41,233 bases of DNA. It comes from Clostridiales bacterium. Its GTDB lineage: Bacteria; Bacillota; Clostridia; Monoglobales; Monoglobaceae. The position numbers and the translations under genes were made by a program. Below are positions 1 through 10,900 of this stretch, piece by piece. The number at the start of each line of letters is the position of its first letter. The first letter of the stretch is position 1. The notes beneath the pieces are model-generated. The model ran no database searches, was not told the origin of the DNA, and saw nothing but the letters and a program-made list of their open reading frames with translations. Location: positions 1-41,233 of the forward strand of contig JAHZIG010000024.1 in assembly GCA_019419865.1 (NCBI GenBank), written 5' to 3'.

Positions 1-52
1 GAAAAAAACCCTTTCATTAGACTTTTTTGTCTAACTAATTGGGTTCACTTCA
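1..52 (+). mobile_element. Possible right end of an IS3-family insertion sequence (partial)
   Basis: Positions 28-52 begin TGTCTAACTAATTGGG and finish in TTCA. This resembles the ~25-bp right inverted repeat of IS150-group IS3 elements, recalled from general knowledge and not searched. No transposase is visible because the window starts here. The internal inverted repeat TTAGAC-N6-GTCTAA at 18-35 could be part of the element's terminator. DNA from 53 to ~270 holds no convincing gene. Confidence 0.35.
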
Positions 53-271
53 CGACGGGCGGATATTGAGGTTTATTACAACTTTGCCGGGAAGACGACT
101 TGCCCGAGGCCTAAATCCCGACCTATTAGACGCAATGCGCAAACGCCGGATAGAAGCCGCATTTTTAAAATTTCTATTCCTTCTTTTTCGCGCATATGCG
201 AAATCTTGCGGTTTACCTCTCGCTCCTAACGTCATCGGAGAACGCCGATCCATCATAAATAGGATCGACAG

Positions 272-303
272 CTAAAAAAAATAACGCGCCGCGTCGGCGC
301 GTT
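272..303 (-). terminator. Rho-independent terminator of the PepSY gene
   Basis: Read on the minus strand, AACGCGCCG-acg-CGGCGCGTT (positions 303-283) is a perfect 9-bp stem. It is followed by a run of T residues, seen as the A run at 272-282 on the plus strand. It lies about 40 bases past the stop of the PepSY gene. Confidence 0.85.
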
Positions 304-343
304 GAAAACTCTATTATTTAGCTATTTTAACAAATCTCTCATC

Positions 344-970
344 TTAGTCAAAAAGTCTGGTAAACCAGTTTCCGCGTCTCTCTTGCTCCGACGAGATCGT
401 CTCGCCTGTCGAAGCGTCTATCTCATATTCGTATTTAACGGCGTCTGTTTTAAAATCGACCTCGTATAACGCGCGTCCGTCGTCTCGATCGAACTTGACC
501 TTCTCGGAGGTTATATCGGCTTTGTCTACTCCGGCGCTGTCAAGAGCCGCCTGCAGCGCCGCGTCCTCGCCGATATACGAACCGTTTCCGCTCTGATTCG
601 AATTACCGCCCTGATTTGCGTTTCCGGACGAGGTCTGAGTCTGCCCGCTATTGCTATTTCTTCCGCCTTCGTCCTTGACCGCCGCCGTCTCGCCTGTGAC
701 AGCGTTAATATCGACTTCCTTCTCCCCGGTCTCGGTGATACAGGTAACCTCGTACAGCATGACTCCGTTCTCTCTTTCAAGCTCCACCTTGGTCGCCACG
801 CCGCCCACGTTGGATACCGCCGCCTGAGCCGCCGCGTCGAACCCGATATAGCTCTCGGGCGCGTAATCCGATACGCCCAAGTTCTGAGCCAACGCCGTAC
901 CGCCCAATACCAACGCCGAAATCGCCGCCGCCGAAACCGTGATCGCTATCGCTCTTCTTGCTCTTTTCAT
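344..970 (-). CDS. Secreted protein with two PepSY domains
   Basis: 208 residues. The N-terminus is a clear signal peptide: MKRARR, then a hydrophobic Ala/Ile/Val stretch ending GTALA at about residue 28. Two PepSY-like units follow. The first (about 35-100) opens YIGFDAAAQAA and the second (about 130-200) opens YIGEDAALQAA; each carries the usual 'vkle.e.g..lYEV.f.t...eyeidA.tGe' pattern. A Gly/Asn/Ser/Gln-rich linker separates them (about 100-130). PepSY domains are thought to inhibit or bind extracellular peptidases, or to sit on the cell surface; no substrate can be named. The start is supported by an AAAGAAGG ribosome-binding site. It has its own terminator and reads as a single-gene unit downstream of the phosphofructokinase gene. 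Confidence 0.85.
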   Translation of the reverse strand: MKRARRAIAITVSAAAISALVLGGTALAQNLGVSDYAPESYIGFDAAAQAAVSNVGGVATKVELERENGVMLYEVTCITETGEKEVDINAVTGETAAVKDEGGRNSNSGQTQTSSGNANQGGNSNQSGNGSYIGEDAALQAALDSAGVDKADITSEKVKFDRDDGRALYEVDFKTDAVKYEYEIDASTGETISSEQERRGNWFTRLFD

Positions 971-1220
971 CTCAATACCTTCTTTCTTTTTTAGATTTTT
1001 ATATATTTATTATCGCCGCTATGACTTGACCATATCCGACGAAATTTCTCTCTCCGTATTAAATATTAGCAGAAATATCGTTAAAATTTACAGCACATCT
1101 CCTATCGTATCTCTATGATTTATTTTAACATAGATTTAACAATTTTACAATACTCCCATAGGTTAATTAACAATATGTTCACAAATGCAAGATACGCAAA
1201 ATAAGGGCGTGTTTAGTCTT

Positions 1221-1267
1221 TTCTAAACAAACAAGGCCGGAAACCGTATAAAACGGCGCCCGGCTTG
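1221..1267 (-). terminator. Terminator of the phosphofructokinase gene
   Basis: On the minus strand, CAAGCCGG pairs with CCGGCCTTG (1232-1267, one bulge), enclosing an inner CCGT/ACGG stem. A T-rich tract (TTTGTTTAG) follows. It sits ~50 bases after the pfk stop. The rest of the 971-1317 interval is AT-rich leader of the PepSY gene with no gene that I can see. Confidence 0.6.
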
Positions 1268-1317
1268 GTCGAGTTAAATTATAATACTTTTAATACTTTT
1301 ATTTATAGAACAAAATA

Positions 1318-2544
1318 TCAATCGATAAACAGATGTCTCGGCAGTCCGTCGACCATAAACGGCTCCAATTCGCCGATTATGAGCGGCCTGCAGTAGTTTA
1401 AAAATTCATCCGTCACGTATGTGTTGTCGTTGCAGATCCATTCCTGCGGAACGACCTTCTCCACGTTGGCTATCTTATTTACGTCGTACGTAGCGCAGGT
1501 GATATTATACGGCTGGTTCGAGGTGCGGATAAAGATTATCATCTTTCCGGTCTCGCCTCTGAACGCCGCCTGAGCCGCCTCCGCGCCGGCCATGAACGCC
1601 TCGGTTATATCCCGTCTTGAAACGATATGCGACGCGCAGCGCTGGAGCGTAGAGAACACGATACCTCTGGATTTCACCCCAGTCTGAGCGCCTATGAAAT
1701 CCGCAAGATACAGCGCGGTGCCGCCGAGCGATTTATGTCCGAACGAGTCTTCGAACACCGCCGACTTATTCGCCTCGCAGACGTACTTGCCGTCCGCGGT
1801 CTTAAGACCCTCGGAGACCGCGACGACCACCGCTTTTTTCTTCTCCTGCTCCTCTTTTACCTTTTTAACGAATTTATCGTAGTCGAACTCGCATTCGGGC
1901 AGGTATATAAGATCCGGACCGCTGCAGTCCTCGGCTCTTGAGAGCGCCGACGCCGCGGTCAGCCAACCTGCGTTTCTGCCCATTATCTCGACTATCGTTA
2001 TCGACTCGCTCGGATAGGTCTTTACATCGCGGATTATCTCCTTCATCGCCGACGCTATGTACTTGGCCGCGCTGCCGTAGCCCGGCGTGTGGTCGGTCAC
2101 CGCCAGATCGTTGTCGATCGTCTTAGGAACGCCCATGAATCTTATCTCGGAGCCGATCTCCTCCGCGCGGTTCGACAGCTTCTTTATCGTATCCATGGAG
2201 TCGTTTCCGCCGATATAGAAGAAATATTTTACGTCGAGTTCCTCTAATATCTCAAATAAGAGGTCGTACGTCGCCTCGTGATCCTCGTACTCCGGCAGTT
2301 TATATCTGCACGTCCCCAAAAACGACGACGGAGTGCGCTTTAGAAGCTCGATATCGATATTGGACTTTATATAGTCGTCCATATCGACGTAGCGTCTGCT
2401 TAAAAGACCCTCGATACCGTTGCGCATACCGTATACCTTTTCAACTCCGGCTTCCTTAGCCCCCTGATAAACTCCGACTAAGCTCGAATTTATTACCGAC
2501 GTCGGTCCGCCCGACTGTCCTACTATTACGTTACCTTTTACCAA
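1318..2544 (-). CDS. pfp: Diphosphate-fructose-6-phosphate 1-phosphotransferase (PPi-PFK)
   Basis: 408 residues, phosphofructokinase fold. It phosphorylates fructose 6-phosphate in glycolysis. The donor site reads GGNDS at residues 112-116 and PKTIDND at 140-146. In ATP enzymes these motifs are GGDGS and PGTIDND. Asp in the first and Lys in the second are the known markers of pyrophosphate use, so PPi is the likely donor. N-terminal GQSGGPT (9-15) and MGRNAG (188-193) are the other conserved signatures. Translation most likely starts at a TTG (2544-2542) behind an AGGAAGGAAG-type site; the nearby in-leader ATG is followed at once by a stop. The enzyme saves ATP and is common in anaerobic Clostridia. 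It is monocistronic, with its own terminator and a promoter far upstream. Confidence 0.92.
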   Translation of the reverse strand: MVKGNVIVGQSGGPTSVINSSLVGVYQGAKEAGVEKVYGMRNGIEGLLSRRYVDMDDYIKSNIDIELLKRTPSSFLGTCRYKLPEYEDHEATYDLLFEILEELDVKYFFYIGGNDSMDTIKKLSNRAEEIGSEIRFMGVPKTIDNDLAVTDHTPGYGSAAKYIASAMKEIIRDVKTYPSESITIVEIMGRNAGWLTAASALSRAEDCSGPDLIYLPECEFDYDKFVKKVKEEQEKKKAVVVAVSEGLKTADGKYVCEANKSAVFEDSFGHKSLGGTALYLADFIGAQTGVKSRGIVFSTLQRCASHIVSRRDITEAFMAGAEAAQAAFRGETGKMIIFIRTSNQPYNITCATYDVNKIANVEKVVPQEWICNDNTYVTDEFLNYCRPLIIGELEPFMVDGLPRHLFID

Positions 2545-3147
2545 TTTACATCTTCCTTCCTAATATATTGCTAATAAATTGCTTTATTATTCCCACAATA
2601 ACAACGGCGCAGATCCTGCGCGGCCATAAGCGTATCTCTAACGAGCCTGTTCCCAAGCGGCGTCCGCGTCTAAAACGGATTTAACGCCGTCTCCGCCCGA
2701 TAAATACGAAAACTATTGACCTTTATGGCGCCGCGGCCTTTAAAACGGTCAATATAACAAGGTATGAATCTACGCCTCTTTTATATGGCGCTTGACCGCG
2801 TTTTTATATATTTTCAATATAACAGCGACGGGAACTCTTTACTCTAAATTATATAAAAATATTTTTGATTGCATTTTTATGCAAAACATCTATAATTTAT
2901 TATAACTATTATAACAAATTTATTAAAAATATGCAATACGCAACTGTTACAACTTTTATCTTAAAACTTGTGTAAAACCACAAACAAAATTGGTAATTTA
3001 TCTAATAATAATGTAGGCTCTACTGATTTTTTGTGTTTTTCAACTTTTGCTAAACGAGCGCCGCCGAGCTCTGAATATTTTTTATTAATAAGCTAATACT
3101 TAAGAACGAGACTATAAAAAATTATTGAGATAGGAGACGACGACAGA
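2545..3147. other. Gene-free interval between pfp and the small acidic-protein gene
   Basis: About 600 bases with no convincing coding region. It contains the pfp promoter at 2908-2936 and therefore a ~360-base pfp leader. In the leader I see inverted repeats such as TTGACC...GGTCAA (about 2719-2752) enclosing GC-rich DNA, but no riboswitch class that I recognise. The right part is very AT-rich and should hold the promoter of the plus-strand gene, which I could not place. Confidence 0.5.
2908..2936 (-). promoter_or_regulatory. Vegetative promoter for pfp
   Basis: On the minus strand TTGCAT (2936-2931), a 17-bp spacer and TATAAT (2913-2908). This is close to the sigma-A consensus. It implies an untranslated leader of about 360 bases before the TTG start of pfp. 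Confidence 0.6.
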
Positions 3148-3510
3148 ATGTATCAGGAATTTGACGTAGAGCTTGAGATCTTGGAAACCGAAGCCAAAAA
3201 TAATGAAAATAAAAGGGATAGCTCGGGGGATTTTAAGAACCGCTGCGGATCGGAGTTAGTCTATCCGCAGACGATAGACAAGGATACCAACAATCGAAAC
3301 CTCGCCGACAAGACGGAGCAGGAATATAAGATGAAGGACAAGTTCCCGGAGGTAGATCTGACCGATATAGAGGGAAAGTTCGACTTGGGCGACAGCGCGT
3401 CGGCGTCCGACTGCACCGGACTCATCAGCGTAGGACTTCCGGACGAAGCCGAGCTGGAGTCCTACTCCGAAGTATACAATTTCGGCGCGCCGAACGTAAA
3501 AGACGAGTAA
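3148..3510 (+). CDS. Small acidic protein of unknown function
   Basis: 120 residues, strongly acidic and polar, with no signal peptide, no membrane segment and no motif that I recognise. It contains several short D/E-rich stretches (for example EVDLTDIEGKFDLGD) and is probably partly disordered. Support for it being real: a GGAG site about 11 bases before the ATG, codon use like neighbouring genes, and a strong terminator immediately after the stop. It is flanked by genes on the opposite strand and so is transcribed alone. The function is unknown and I do not propose one. Confidence 0.5.
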   Translation: MYQEFDVELEILETEAKNNENKRDSSGDFKNRCGSELVYPQTIDKDTNNRNLADKTEQEYKMKDKFPEVDLTDIEGKFDLGDSASASDCTGLISVGLPDEAELESYSEVYNFGAPNVKDE

Positions 3511-3530
3511 ATTTTCGATAAATATAAAAC

Positions 3531-3577
3531 GGCCGCCGCTCAAACGATTATCTCACGGCGGCGGCTCTTTATTTTGA
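3531..3577. terminator. Bidirectional terminator
   Basis: GGCCGCCGCT (3531-3540) pairs with the GGCGGCGGC region at 3556-3565. A T-rich tail follows in the plus direction (CTTTATTTT) and a T-rich tract lies on the other side for the minus direction. It lies between the convergent acidic-protein gene and the RhaT-type transporter gene. Confidence 0.75.
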
Positions 3578-3797
3578 TTAATTTTAAATTCGCGGAAGAA
3601 CAGATCCGAAGAATTTACCCCGGGCGCGCTCTATATATCGACTTCGCCGCGTCCCTCGGCGAACTTGCGCTCGCCCGGTCTCGGGTATGCGCCCGTATCC
3701 TCATGATCCGGAGCGTCTTTACCCAGGACGATATTGCCTAAAAAACGCGCGGCTCTCCTCGTTTCCAATCCGGCGTATATTTCAAACAGTTCTATTT

Positions 3798-4757
3798 TTA
3801 CGCCGCCGCCGTGAAAAGCCATGCGATTATCATTATTATACAGCCGATCATCAGCAGCGTTTTGCTCTTTCCTTTCCATTCTCCGGTCTTAAGTCCCCAG
3901 CATACCGAGATCACGAGCGCAAGAGAGTTAAACAGTATCCAGCCGATACTGCTCCCCATTTCGCCGAGCGCTTCCGAAGCCAGCCCGTATATCAAAAGAG
4001 CCGCGTACCACACGATACTTACCGCGAACAGCTTTACCGTCCGCGACCCGGCGCCCTTTTTAGCGACCGTACCCCATTCGCGTCTTAAGGATAATTCGGC
4101 CGCGCACCATATCATACCCATGACGCAGCCGCCGATCAAAACCGGGAGCCATTTGACGCCCGAGACCGCGGCCTGAGAGTATCCGAGCGCCGTAAGATAG
4201 GCGCCTACGTCTTCCGAATAGGTAAATCCGACGTTCATCGCTCCCGAGCCGAGACCCGATGCCAACGCGAGAATCGCGCCTAAGACCGATCCCTTCGCCT
4301 TTCCGTCCCGTCTCACGCCCGCCGCGGTTATGACGGCGACTCCCGCGAGCGTAAGCGCCAGCCCGACCGCAAAAAGCGCGGCCGAACCGCCCGACGGGAG
4401 ATTTCCGCCGAGCAGCATTGGAACCACCGATCCGACCGCGGTCGACACGCCCATGGATATGCCGTAGACCATCGACATACCTATTTTACTTATCGCTTTG
4501 GAAAATCCGACCGCAGACAGCCCCCACAACGCGCCGCACAGCGCCGGAGCCGCCCAGTACGAGAGTCCGCGTCCGGCTATCACGGCCGGCAGCTCATGGA
4601 CGCTCAGCCACGCAAAGCCGAGCGCCGTTATTATGCACAAGATATTATATACGCCCCAGAAAGCCGCCCACGAAAATGGGGCGTATTTTTTATATCCCAG
4701 TCCAAAACTGCCCTGGCATACGCCCGCTATAAAAAGCATAAGAAATCCCATCGCCAT
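3798..4757 (-). CDS. RhaT-family sugar/H+ symporter
   Basis: 319 residues with about ten hydrophobic helices and no signal peptide. The pattern ALWGLSAVGFSKAISKIGMS (about residues 76-95), then MGVSTAVGSVVPML, matches the conserved core of L-rhamnose/H+ symporter RhaT (drug/metabolite transporter superfamily). GGAGA sits 8 bases before the ATG. It lies 215 bases downstream of, and on the same strand as, the giant GH95-GH43 enzyme, so it probably imports a monosaccharide released by that enzyme. Rhamnose is the family's known substrate. Another deoxy-sugar such as L-fucose is possible here because GH95 enzymes release fucose or galactose; this is inference. No specific gene symbol is given because the substrate is not certain. 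Confidence 0.8.
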   Translation of the reverse strand: MAMGFLMLFIAGVCQGSFGLGYKKYAPFSWAAFWGVYNILCIITALGFAWLSVHELPAVIAGRGLSYWAAPALCGALWGLSAVGFSKAISKIGMSMVYGISMGVSTAVGSVVPMLLGGNLPSGGSAALFAVGLALTLAGVAVITAAGVRRDGKAKGSVLGAILALASGLGSGAMNVGFTYSEDVGAYLTALGYSQAAVSGVKWLPVLIGGCVMGMIWCAAELSLRREWGTVAKKGAGSRTVKLFAVSIVWYAALLIYGLASEALGEMGSSIGWILFNSLALVISVCWGLKTGEWKGKSKTLLMIGCIIMIIAWLFTAAA

Positions 4758-4972
4758 TTTTCTATTCTCCTTGTGTATTTTGATAAGCGTTCAAACTCTG
4801 CATAAACGCGCCGCTTTTTCTATACCAACCGCTCCGGCGAATACGCGACGCAGGCCGCCCGAACGTTTCCGATCGAGCGGCCGCTTTATGAATTTACTGA
4901 AGTTTTCGCCGCGGGAGCGCGGATCCCAGGCCGAGCCTGAGAACCGCCTTTATTCCCGCTTCGTTCATGTTA

Positions 4973-7900
4973 TTAATCTTGGTATACGAAATCGATATAG
5001 TCGTAGTTGCCGCCCCAGTTACTCGACGCCGAGATCATTCCGACGATCCTGTACTCTCCGGCGACTGAGCCGAGCGATACGAACGCGCTGTTTACTTTAT
5101 AGTCGTTCCAGGACGCGGTCTTGTCTATCGTAATATCCGCTATCTTATTCTCGTCGGTCAGCATACTCTGTATCTGCGATCTCGAAAGCTCGGACACATC
5201 GACCGACGCGTCTATGCGGTATATCCTCATTGTCGGAGTCGCGTTCGTCATCGCCGCGTTTATGTCTATCCTGACCAGATTATCGAGGCTGCGCGCGCCG
5301 AGATCGAATACGTCTCCGTTCTTGGTCTCGCCTATGACTCCGGCGCCGTCCACGATATCGGTAGACGCGGGGTTAGACGTCCACGCCGTATTTAATATTT
5401 CCTCAAACTCTACCCTGTCGGACCTCGTCTCAAACGGGAGATCGTTGTAGCACAAGGTAATACAGTCGAAGTTCCCGACAAAGTTGCCGCCCGACGAGGT
5501 CATCTTTGCAAACAACGCGATCTCTCCGTTTAAAGCGTCGGTTATATTGACCGAATTGTCCATGTAGTTGTTCCAGTTATCGGCGCTGTATCTTAAGGTA
5601 TTCGATTCGCCTATGAGGTTTTCGTCGGCCGCAAATCCCGCGAGCGTCTCTGCGCTGACGCCTGCGGCTTCCACCTCTTCCGGATCCGCGGCGTAGAACG
5701 CTATCTTCGCGTTACTCATCTTCGTCCCGGCTCTTACGATTATTTTTTCAAGCTCGGAGCCATAGAAGTTACCCAGATAGATAACGTCGCCGTGGCGCAC
5801 GTTGTCCACCATAAGACCGCCGCCCGCGTTCGCGTTCGCCGAGACCGTCGCCTGAGTTGTAAAGTTTACATATGTTTTCCCGTCGGCTTCATAAGTTCCG
5901 CTCGCTGCGTTCTCAAACTCGACGGTCTCCATATACGGATAATCCTCTCTGTAGACGCTCATCTCCTCGGCGTCCGGCAGATTCGGGATCGCCTTATCCC
6001 ATACCGGCGAGGTAAAGTCGTAGTTATAGTAGTCGAAGTCTACGTATCCCGCGTTTTGCATACTGTTGTAGGTATAGAGTCCTATCCTGTCGCCTCTCCA
6101 GTATCTCGAACCGGCCGTCGGGACCGCGCCGGAGCCTGCAAGGACCCAGTTCTCGCCGTCCGAACTGTAGTACATATACGCGGTCTTGTCGCTATCGACT
6201 ATAGTCTTTAGGTAGAGCGTATCGCCGACTAACTCCTCTTCGCTCCTTGCGTCGTTACCGTTATAGTTATAGCGCATATATCTGATACCGTCGTACTGCT
6301 CCACGCCTAAGGTGATATACGTATCGCCGCCGTTGAAGTGGCACAGCCCCGCCTCTTGGCCGTCGGCCATACCCGAAAGATTCAGCTTGGTATTTACCTC
6401 GACGTATTCCGTATCCACGTATTTCTGCATCATCACGTTCTTATTCGACCAGAAGTCGCCGCTGCGCGTCTGCGCCAGCATACGCAGTCTGCCGTCCGCG
6501 AGTTCGTAGTACTCTTCCTTGGGCTGGTGGTTCCAGTTCCAGTTTATACTCAGCTCTTCGCCGTCAAAATCGTCGCTTCCGACAGTGAATTTCGCGGCCG
6601 AGCTCTCTATCGGCTTATCTACCACATCCGAGACGGTCATGCTCGGGAACTCGCCTTCCGGCCAATTAACCTCGACGAGCCAGGGCATTCTGCCGCCCGC
6701 GGTGTAGTCGCCCTTCTGTCCCATAAAGTACCAGTCTCCGTCCGAAGTATCCACAAACGCGCCTTGAAGTATCGCGTCAGAGCCGAGGAAATATTCCTCG
6801 TATTCGCCGCCGTGATAGTAGCCAAGGTTCTCCTCGGCTTCCGCGGCTACGTAGTCGAACGCCGTTCCGTCCGGATTGTCGCCGTATATGTTTCTTGCGC
6901 GGCGAACGTACGGACCCTGCCCGTTTGCGCTCCTGCCCTGAAAATCGCAGTTGAATATGTAGTAGTACCCGTCCTTTATGTAGAGCTTATTGCCCTCGGT
7001 GCCGGCTATGTTCCTTATCAGCACGCCCGAACGCGCGAACGTCGCCGCGTCGGTAGCGTCCGCGTCCAAAAGGGTCGTTCCGTCCAGCGACATCTTAAAC
7101 AGCTGCGCCGCGTTTCCGGTCTGGCAGCCCTCGTCCGTGACGTAGTCTATGCCCTGACCGGAGCTTCCCAGATTGGACAACAGCAAATACGCGCAGTTAT
7201 TCTCGTCGTCCCAGAGCGGACACAGATCGGTAAGTCTCTCTATCTTTATGTCTTTTCCGTTTTTATCCTTAAGGCAGGTCGTGGTCCACGGCCCCGCCGG
7301 GTCGGTCGCGGTCGATACGTATATGCCGCCGTTATTATAGACCGGACTGTATACGTAGAACGTACCGTCGTGGTATCTGATCGACGGCGCGTACACGCCG
7401 TTGCCGTACCAGCCCATACTGTCGGCGCTATATCTGTCGCCGATCGACTCCTCCGGGTTCTCGATCGCGTATCCGACCGTCTCCCAGTTGACCAGATCGT
7501 TAGAATGCAGAACCGCCGTTCCCGGACAGTCCATAAAGGTCGAGGTCACCATATAATAGTCCTCTCCCACGCGAATAACGTCCGGATCGCTGTAATCCAG
7601 AGCCAGTACCGGATTTGTAAACGTACCGTCGCCGTTGTCGCCCCAGTACGAGTTTGGGACTACGGTCGGCCCCTGCGGTTCCGGCGAGCCTGTAGGCGGC
7701 GCTGTAGGAACCGTCGTAGGCGCTATCGTTGGAGCCTTCGTCGGAACGATCGTCGCAGTCGCTTCCGGAGATCCCGTCGGGGTCGCCGTCGGCTCTGAAA
7801 CCCCCGTCGCGGTCGCCGCTTCCGCTAACGGAGCCATCGACTTATCCCACATATACATGGTCGTTCTTCCCTCGTTTATATTTTTAGGTCTGTCCAAAGT

Positions 7901-10900
7901 ATATACCGACGTCTCGGGGTCGTACTCGAATATCTGGATATCGCTTAAGACGCCCTCGTCGTTATATGAAGCCGCTATCACGTCGCCGCTCTCGATCGCT
8001 CCGCCGTTGTTTAATACCTCGATTCCCGTCAGCGTCTCGCCTTCGTATACTCCGCTTAAGATATACGGGTAATCCGAATCGTAAGACGGCGTCGCGGTCG
8101 GCTCGTCAGTCGCATACGGCGTAGTCTCCGGTTCCTGATACTCGTAGAATTCGTTCTCAACCAGGTCGAGCGCGTTATTCTCTCCTACGGACGTAGTATT
8201 TTCCGCCGTTCTGATATAGCGTACATACATATAATTATCCCTTAATTCGTCCGCTATCTCGAAATAATTCCAGCCCTCAGTCAACTCTTCGGCCGAGTCT
8301 GGCATGGTAAACAGCGTTACCCACTCTACATCCTCGCCGACGCTTGTGATGTTTGAACCGACGTTATTTCCATTCGTGCCGCTCGCGTACGATCTATCCT
8401 CGGTATACGATATTTCTCCGCTCAGCGCCGCTTGGACCTCGCAGCCGGCGGCTCTCTGCAAAGCGTCTTGGTTTCCGAGATACAGGCCTATTTTTCCTAT
8501 TCTATCCTCTCCGCTAAGCTCGACGCCCGCATAATCTCCGACTCCGCCCGCATAGTAGAATTTACCCGAACTGTCGTTTGAAAGCGTCCTGTTAAGTATA
8601 TTTATAGACGGCTGATCCTTCCAGTGACCGGTCGCAAAGGTCTTTTTGCTGTTGTCGGTATAGGTTATCCTTGAATATCCGTCCTCGTCCGCGGGTTCGT
8701 TAGTCGAAGCCGGGGTAGGAGTCGCTTCCTGAGGCTCGTTTAAATTGAAAACTACCGTTTTGCTCTCGCCGTTATCCAGCGTCAGACTTATGTCGCCGGT
8801 AACCGTCTGTCCGTCCACTACCGCGCTGTTCCAGCTTTGGCCGCATTTTAAAACTATCTCGTTGTCGTCTTTATTAGACTCGATCGTGACCGTCGCGGTC
8901 TTCGCGTCCATATCCCAGCTCAATTCGCCGACCTCGGCTCGGGTTCTGGCCATGATACCGTCTATCGAGCCCGCCGTCCAGTCCGACGGGAGCGCGGGCA
9001 GTATCTCTATCACGCCGGTATTCGAGAATACCAGCGCCTCGTTTATCGCGCCAACCGTACCTATAGCGGTGTCCGTGCAGTAGGTGTCGTTTCTGCGGTT
9101 GTTGTCGTGGTCGGTCATCAGAGACGTATAATACGTCGAACCCTGCGCCATCTGAAGCAGAGAATCCACGACCCCGTCTCCGTCTTTAAGTCTCGCCTGA
9201 ACGAGCGCCTTGTGCATCCAGCCGTGTCCCGCCGTGTTATCGCTCGTATTATATGCATTCCTGTTCTCGACCGCTTTTTCCGCAGCGGCCATCAGATCGA
9301 GGTCGTCCTGCGTCTCATAGCCCGGCCAAGCGCAGTAGAGGTGGCTTAAATGTCTGTGATTGTTGTTCTCCCTGTATTCGCTCATAGACCATTCGCACAG
9401 GGCGCCGTCGTCGTCTATCTTATAATCGGGGAGCAGGGATTTTAAATTCTCCCATTTTGCGATCCGCTCCTCGTAGCCGTCTCTCTTTACCGCGTTCTCG
9501 ATAGCCATAACCATATCGAGCCCGTCTCTCGCCGCGGCTATATCCATAGCGGTGTTCGCGGTTATCGTGCTCGTGTATCCTATCGGATGATTCTCCGGCG
9601 AATATCCGGGGATTATCATATATTTCTCGCCCTCTTCGAGCGCCGTTTTATTTTCGTCATGACAAGCGTTTCCTTCGGCGTCTATGTAGTATCTGGGCGT
9701 TACTATCTGCTCCCAGAAATTCGCCTGCTTGGTGAGCAGCGGCAGTAGGATATCCTGTTCGAGATCGAGATAACCTCTCTCTTTGATCGCGCTCAGCTCC
9801 TCGTCGGTCAGATCGGTATCCGACGCGCTCAGGATCGATTTAAGATCGTCTATCCTCATTTCATCATTGACGGGTATCTGTCGGTTTCCGTAGCACTGCC
9901 AATATTCGTATATGGGAAGCAGGCGCCAGCTCGCCCCCGCGTTCCAGTACTCAAACGGATATGAATTGTCATATTCCACGTGCATACCTCTGTCGCCGTC
10001 AGTGTTTACAGACGTCTGTATCGCGTCGCGCATACCGTAGGCCGCCGCGGCGTTATCCTCCCAATCGGGCGCGTTTCTGAGTACGAACGTTATATATCCC
10101 AGCGGCGCGTAGCTCAGGTTGCCGGTGTTAATGGGCGAGACCTGCAGATTCACGTTCGCGTCGAGGGTATATATCCCTCTCCAGCCCGGGTTCCACTCGC
10201 CCGTCCACATTCCGCACAGTCTCGGCGCGCTCGAACCGCCGCAACATATCTCGGCGTATCTTCCCTGCTCGTACGCTCTTTGCATGAACTGCTGATTCAT
10301 CTCGTCGCCGTTTAACCTCTGCGCTATAACCAACGACTCGTTACTTGCTCCAACGTATTCCTCGTCTCCGGCGAGGTCGAACTCCACCGCGTTGAACTCC
10401 GCCGCCTGAAGCTCTCTCTGCGCGCTCAGAGCCGAGTCGTAATCGAATCCGCCGTCCGCGCCGTACTTAGCGGCGACCGCTTGCGTGTCCGCGTACAATT
10501 CGTTTACTATATCGTACGAATCCGCCGCCGCAAAATCGCCAAGTTCGCCCATATCCGTATCCCGGTCGAGCTTGGTTATCAGATAGACCTCGTCCGCCTC
10601 CGTTATTTTGATCGCCGGATCCTTGTCCGCGCCGACGTTTATGCTCTCGCCGGTATCTTCAAGAGTTACCCGCTCCTTGCTTCCTCCGACGGTTATTACC
10701 TGCGTGACTCCGGCGTAGCCCGCCCGAGCCAGCTCGCTCGCGCCGTACGACGGGTAATGCGCGACCTGCGCGATGTAGCTTGCCGAATCGTCCACAAGCT
10801 TCTTATATTGCATCTCGTTGACCTTGGCGAAATTATTCTTCTCCGCCTTGCACATGTCGGATATATCGTCTATCGAAATAGTCATATTGATCTTTTCGCC

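Noticed and set aside
39..275. 78-codon plus-strand reading at the left edge
   Set aside because: No ribosome-binding site, it starts inside the IS-like end, the composition is basic and without recognisable motifs, and the opposite strand reads equally well. Probably chance.
1211..1228. GTTTAG-TCTTTT-CTAAAC inverted repeat, similar in form to the GGTTAG-N6-CTAACC boxes
   Set aside because: The arms differ from the box consensus, it has no promoter at the matching distance, and it is adjacent to the pfp terminator. More likely part of the termination region.
6338..7798. Long plus-strand reading (486 codons) opposite the giant glycosidase
   Set aside because: It is a mirror of the GH43 and linker coding sequence, with Arg/Val-rich shadow composition and no start signal.
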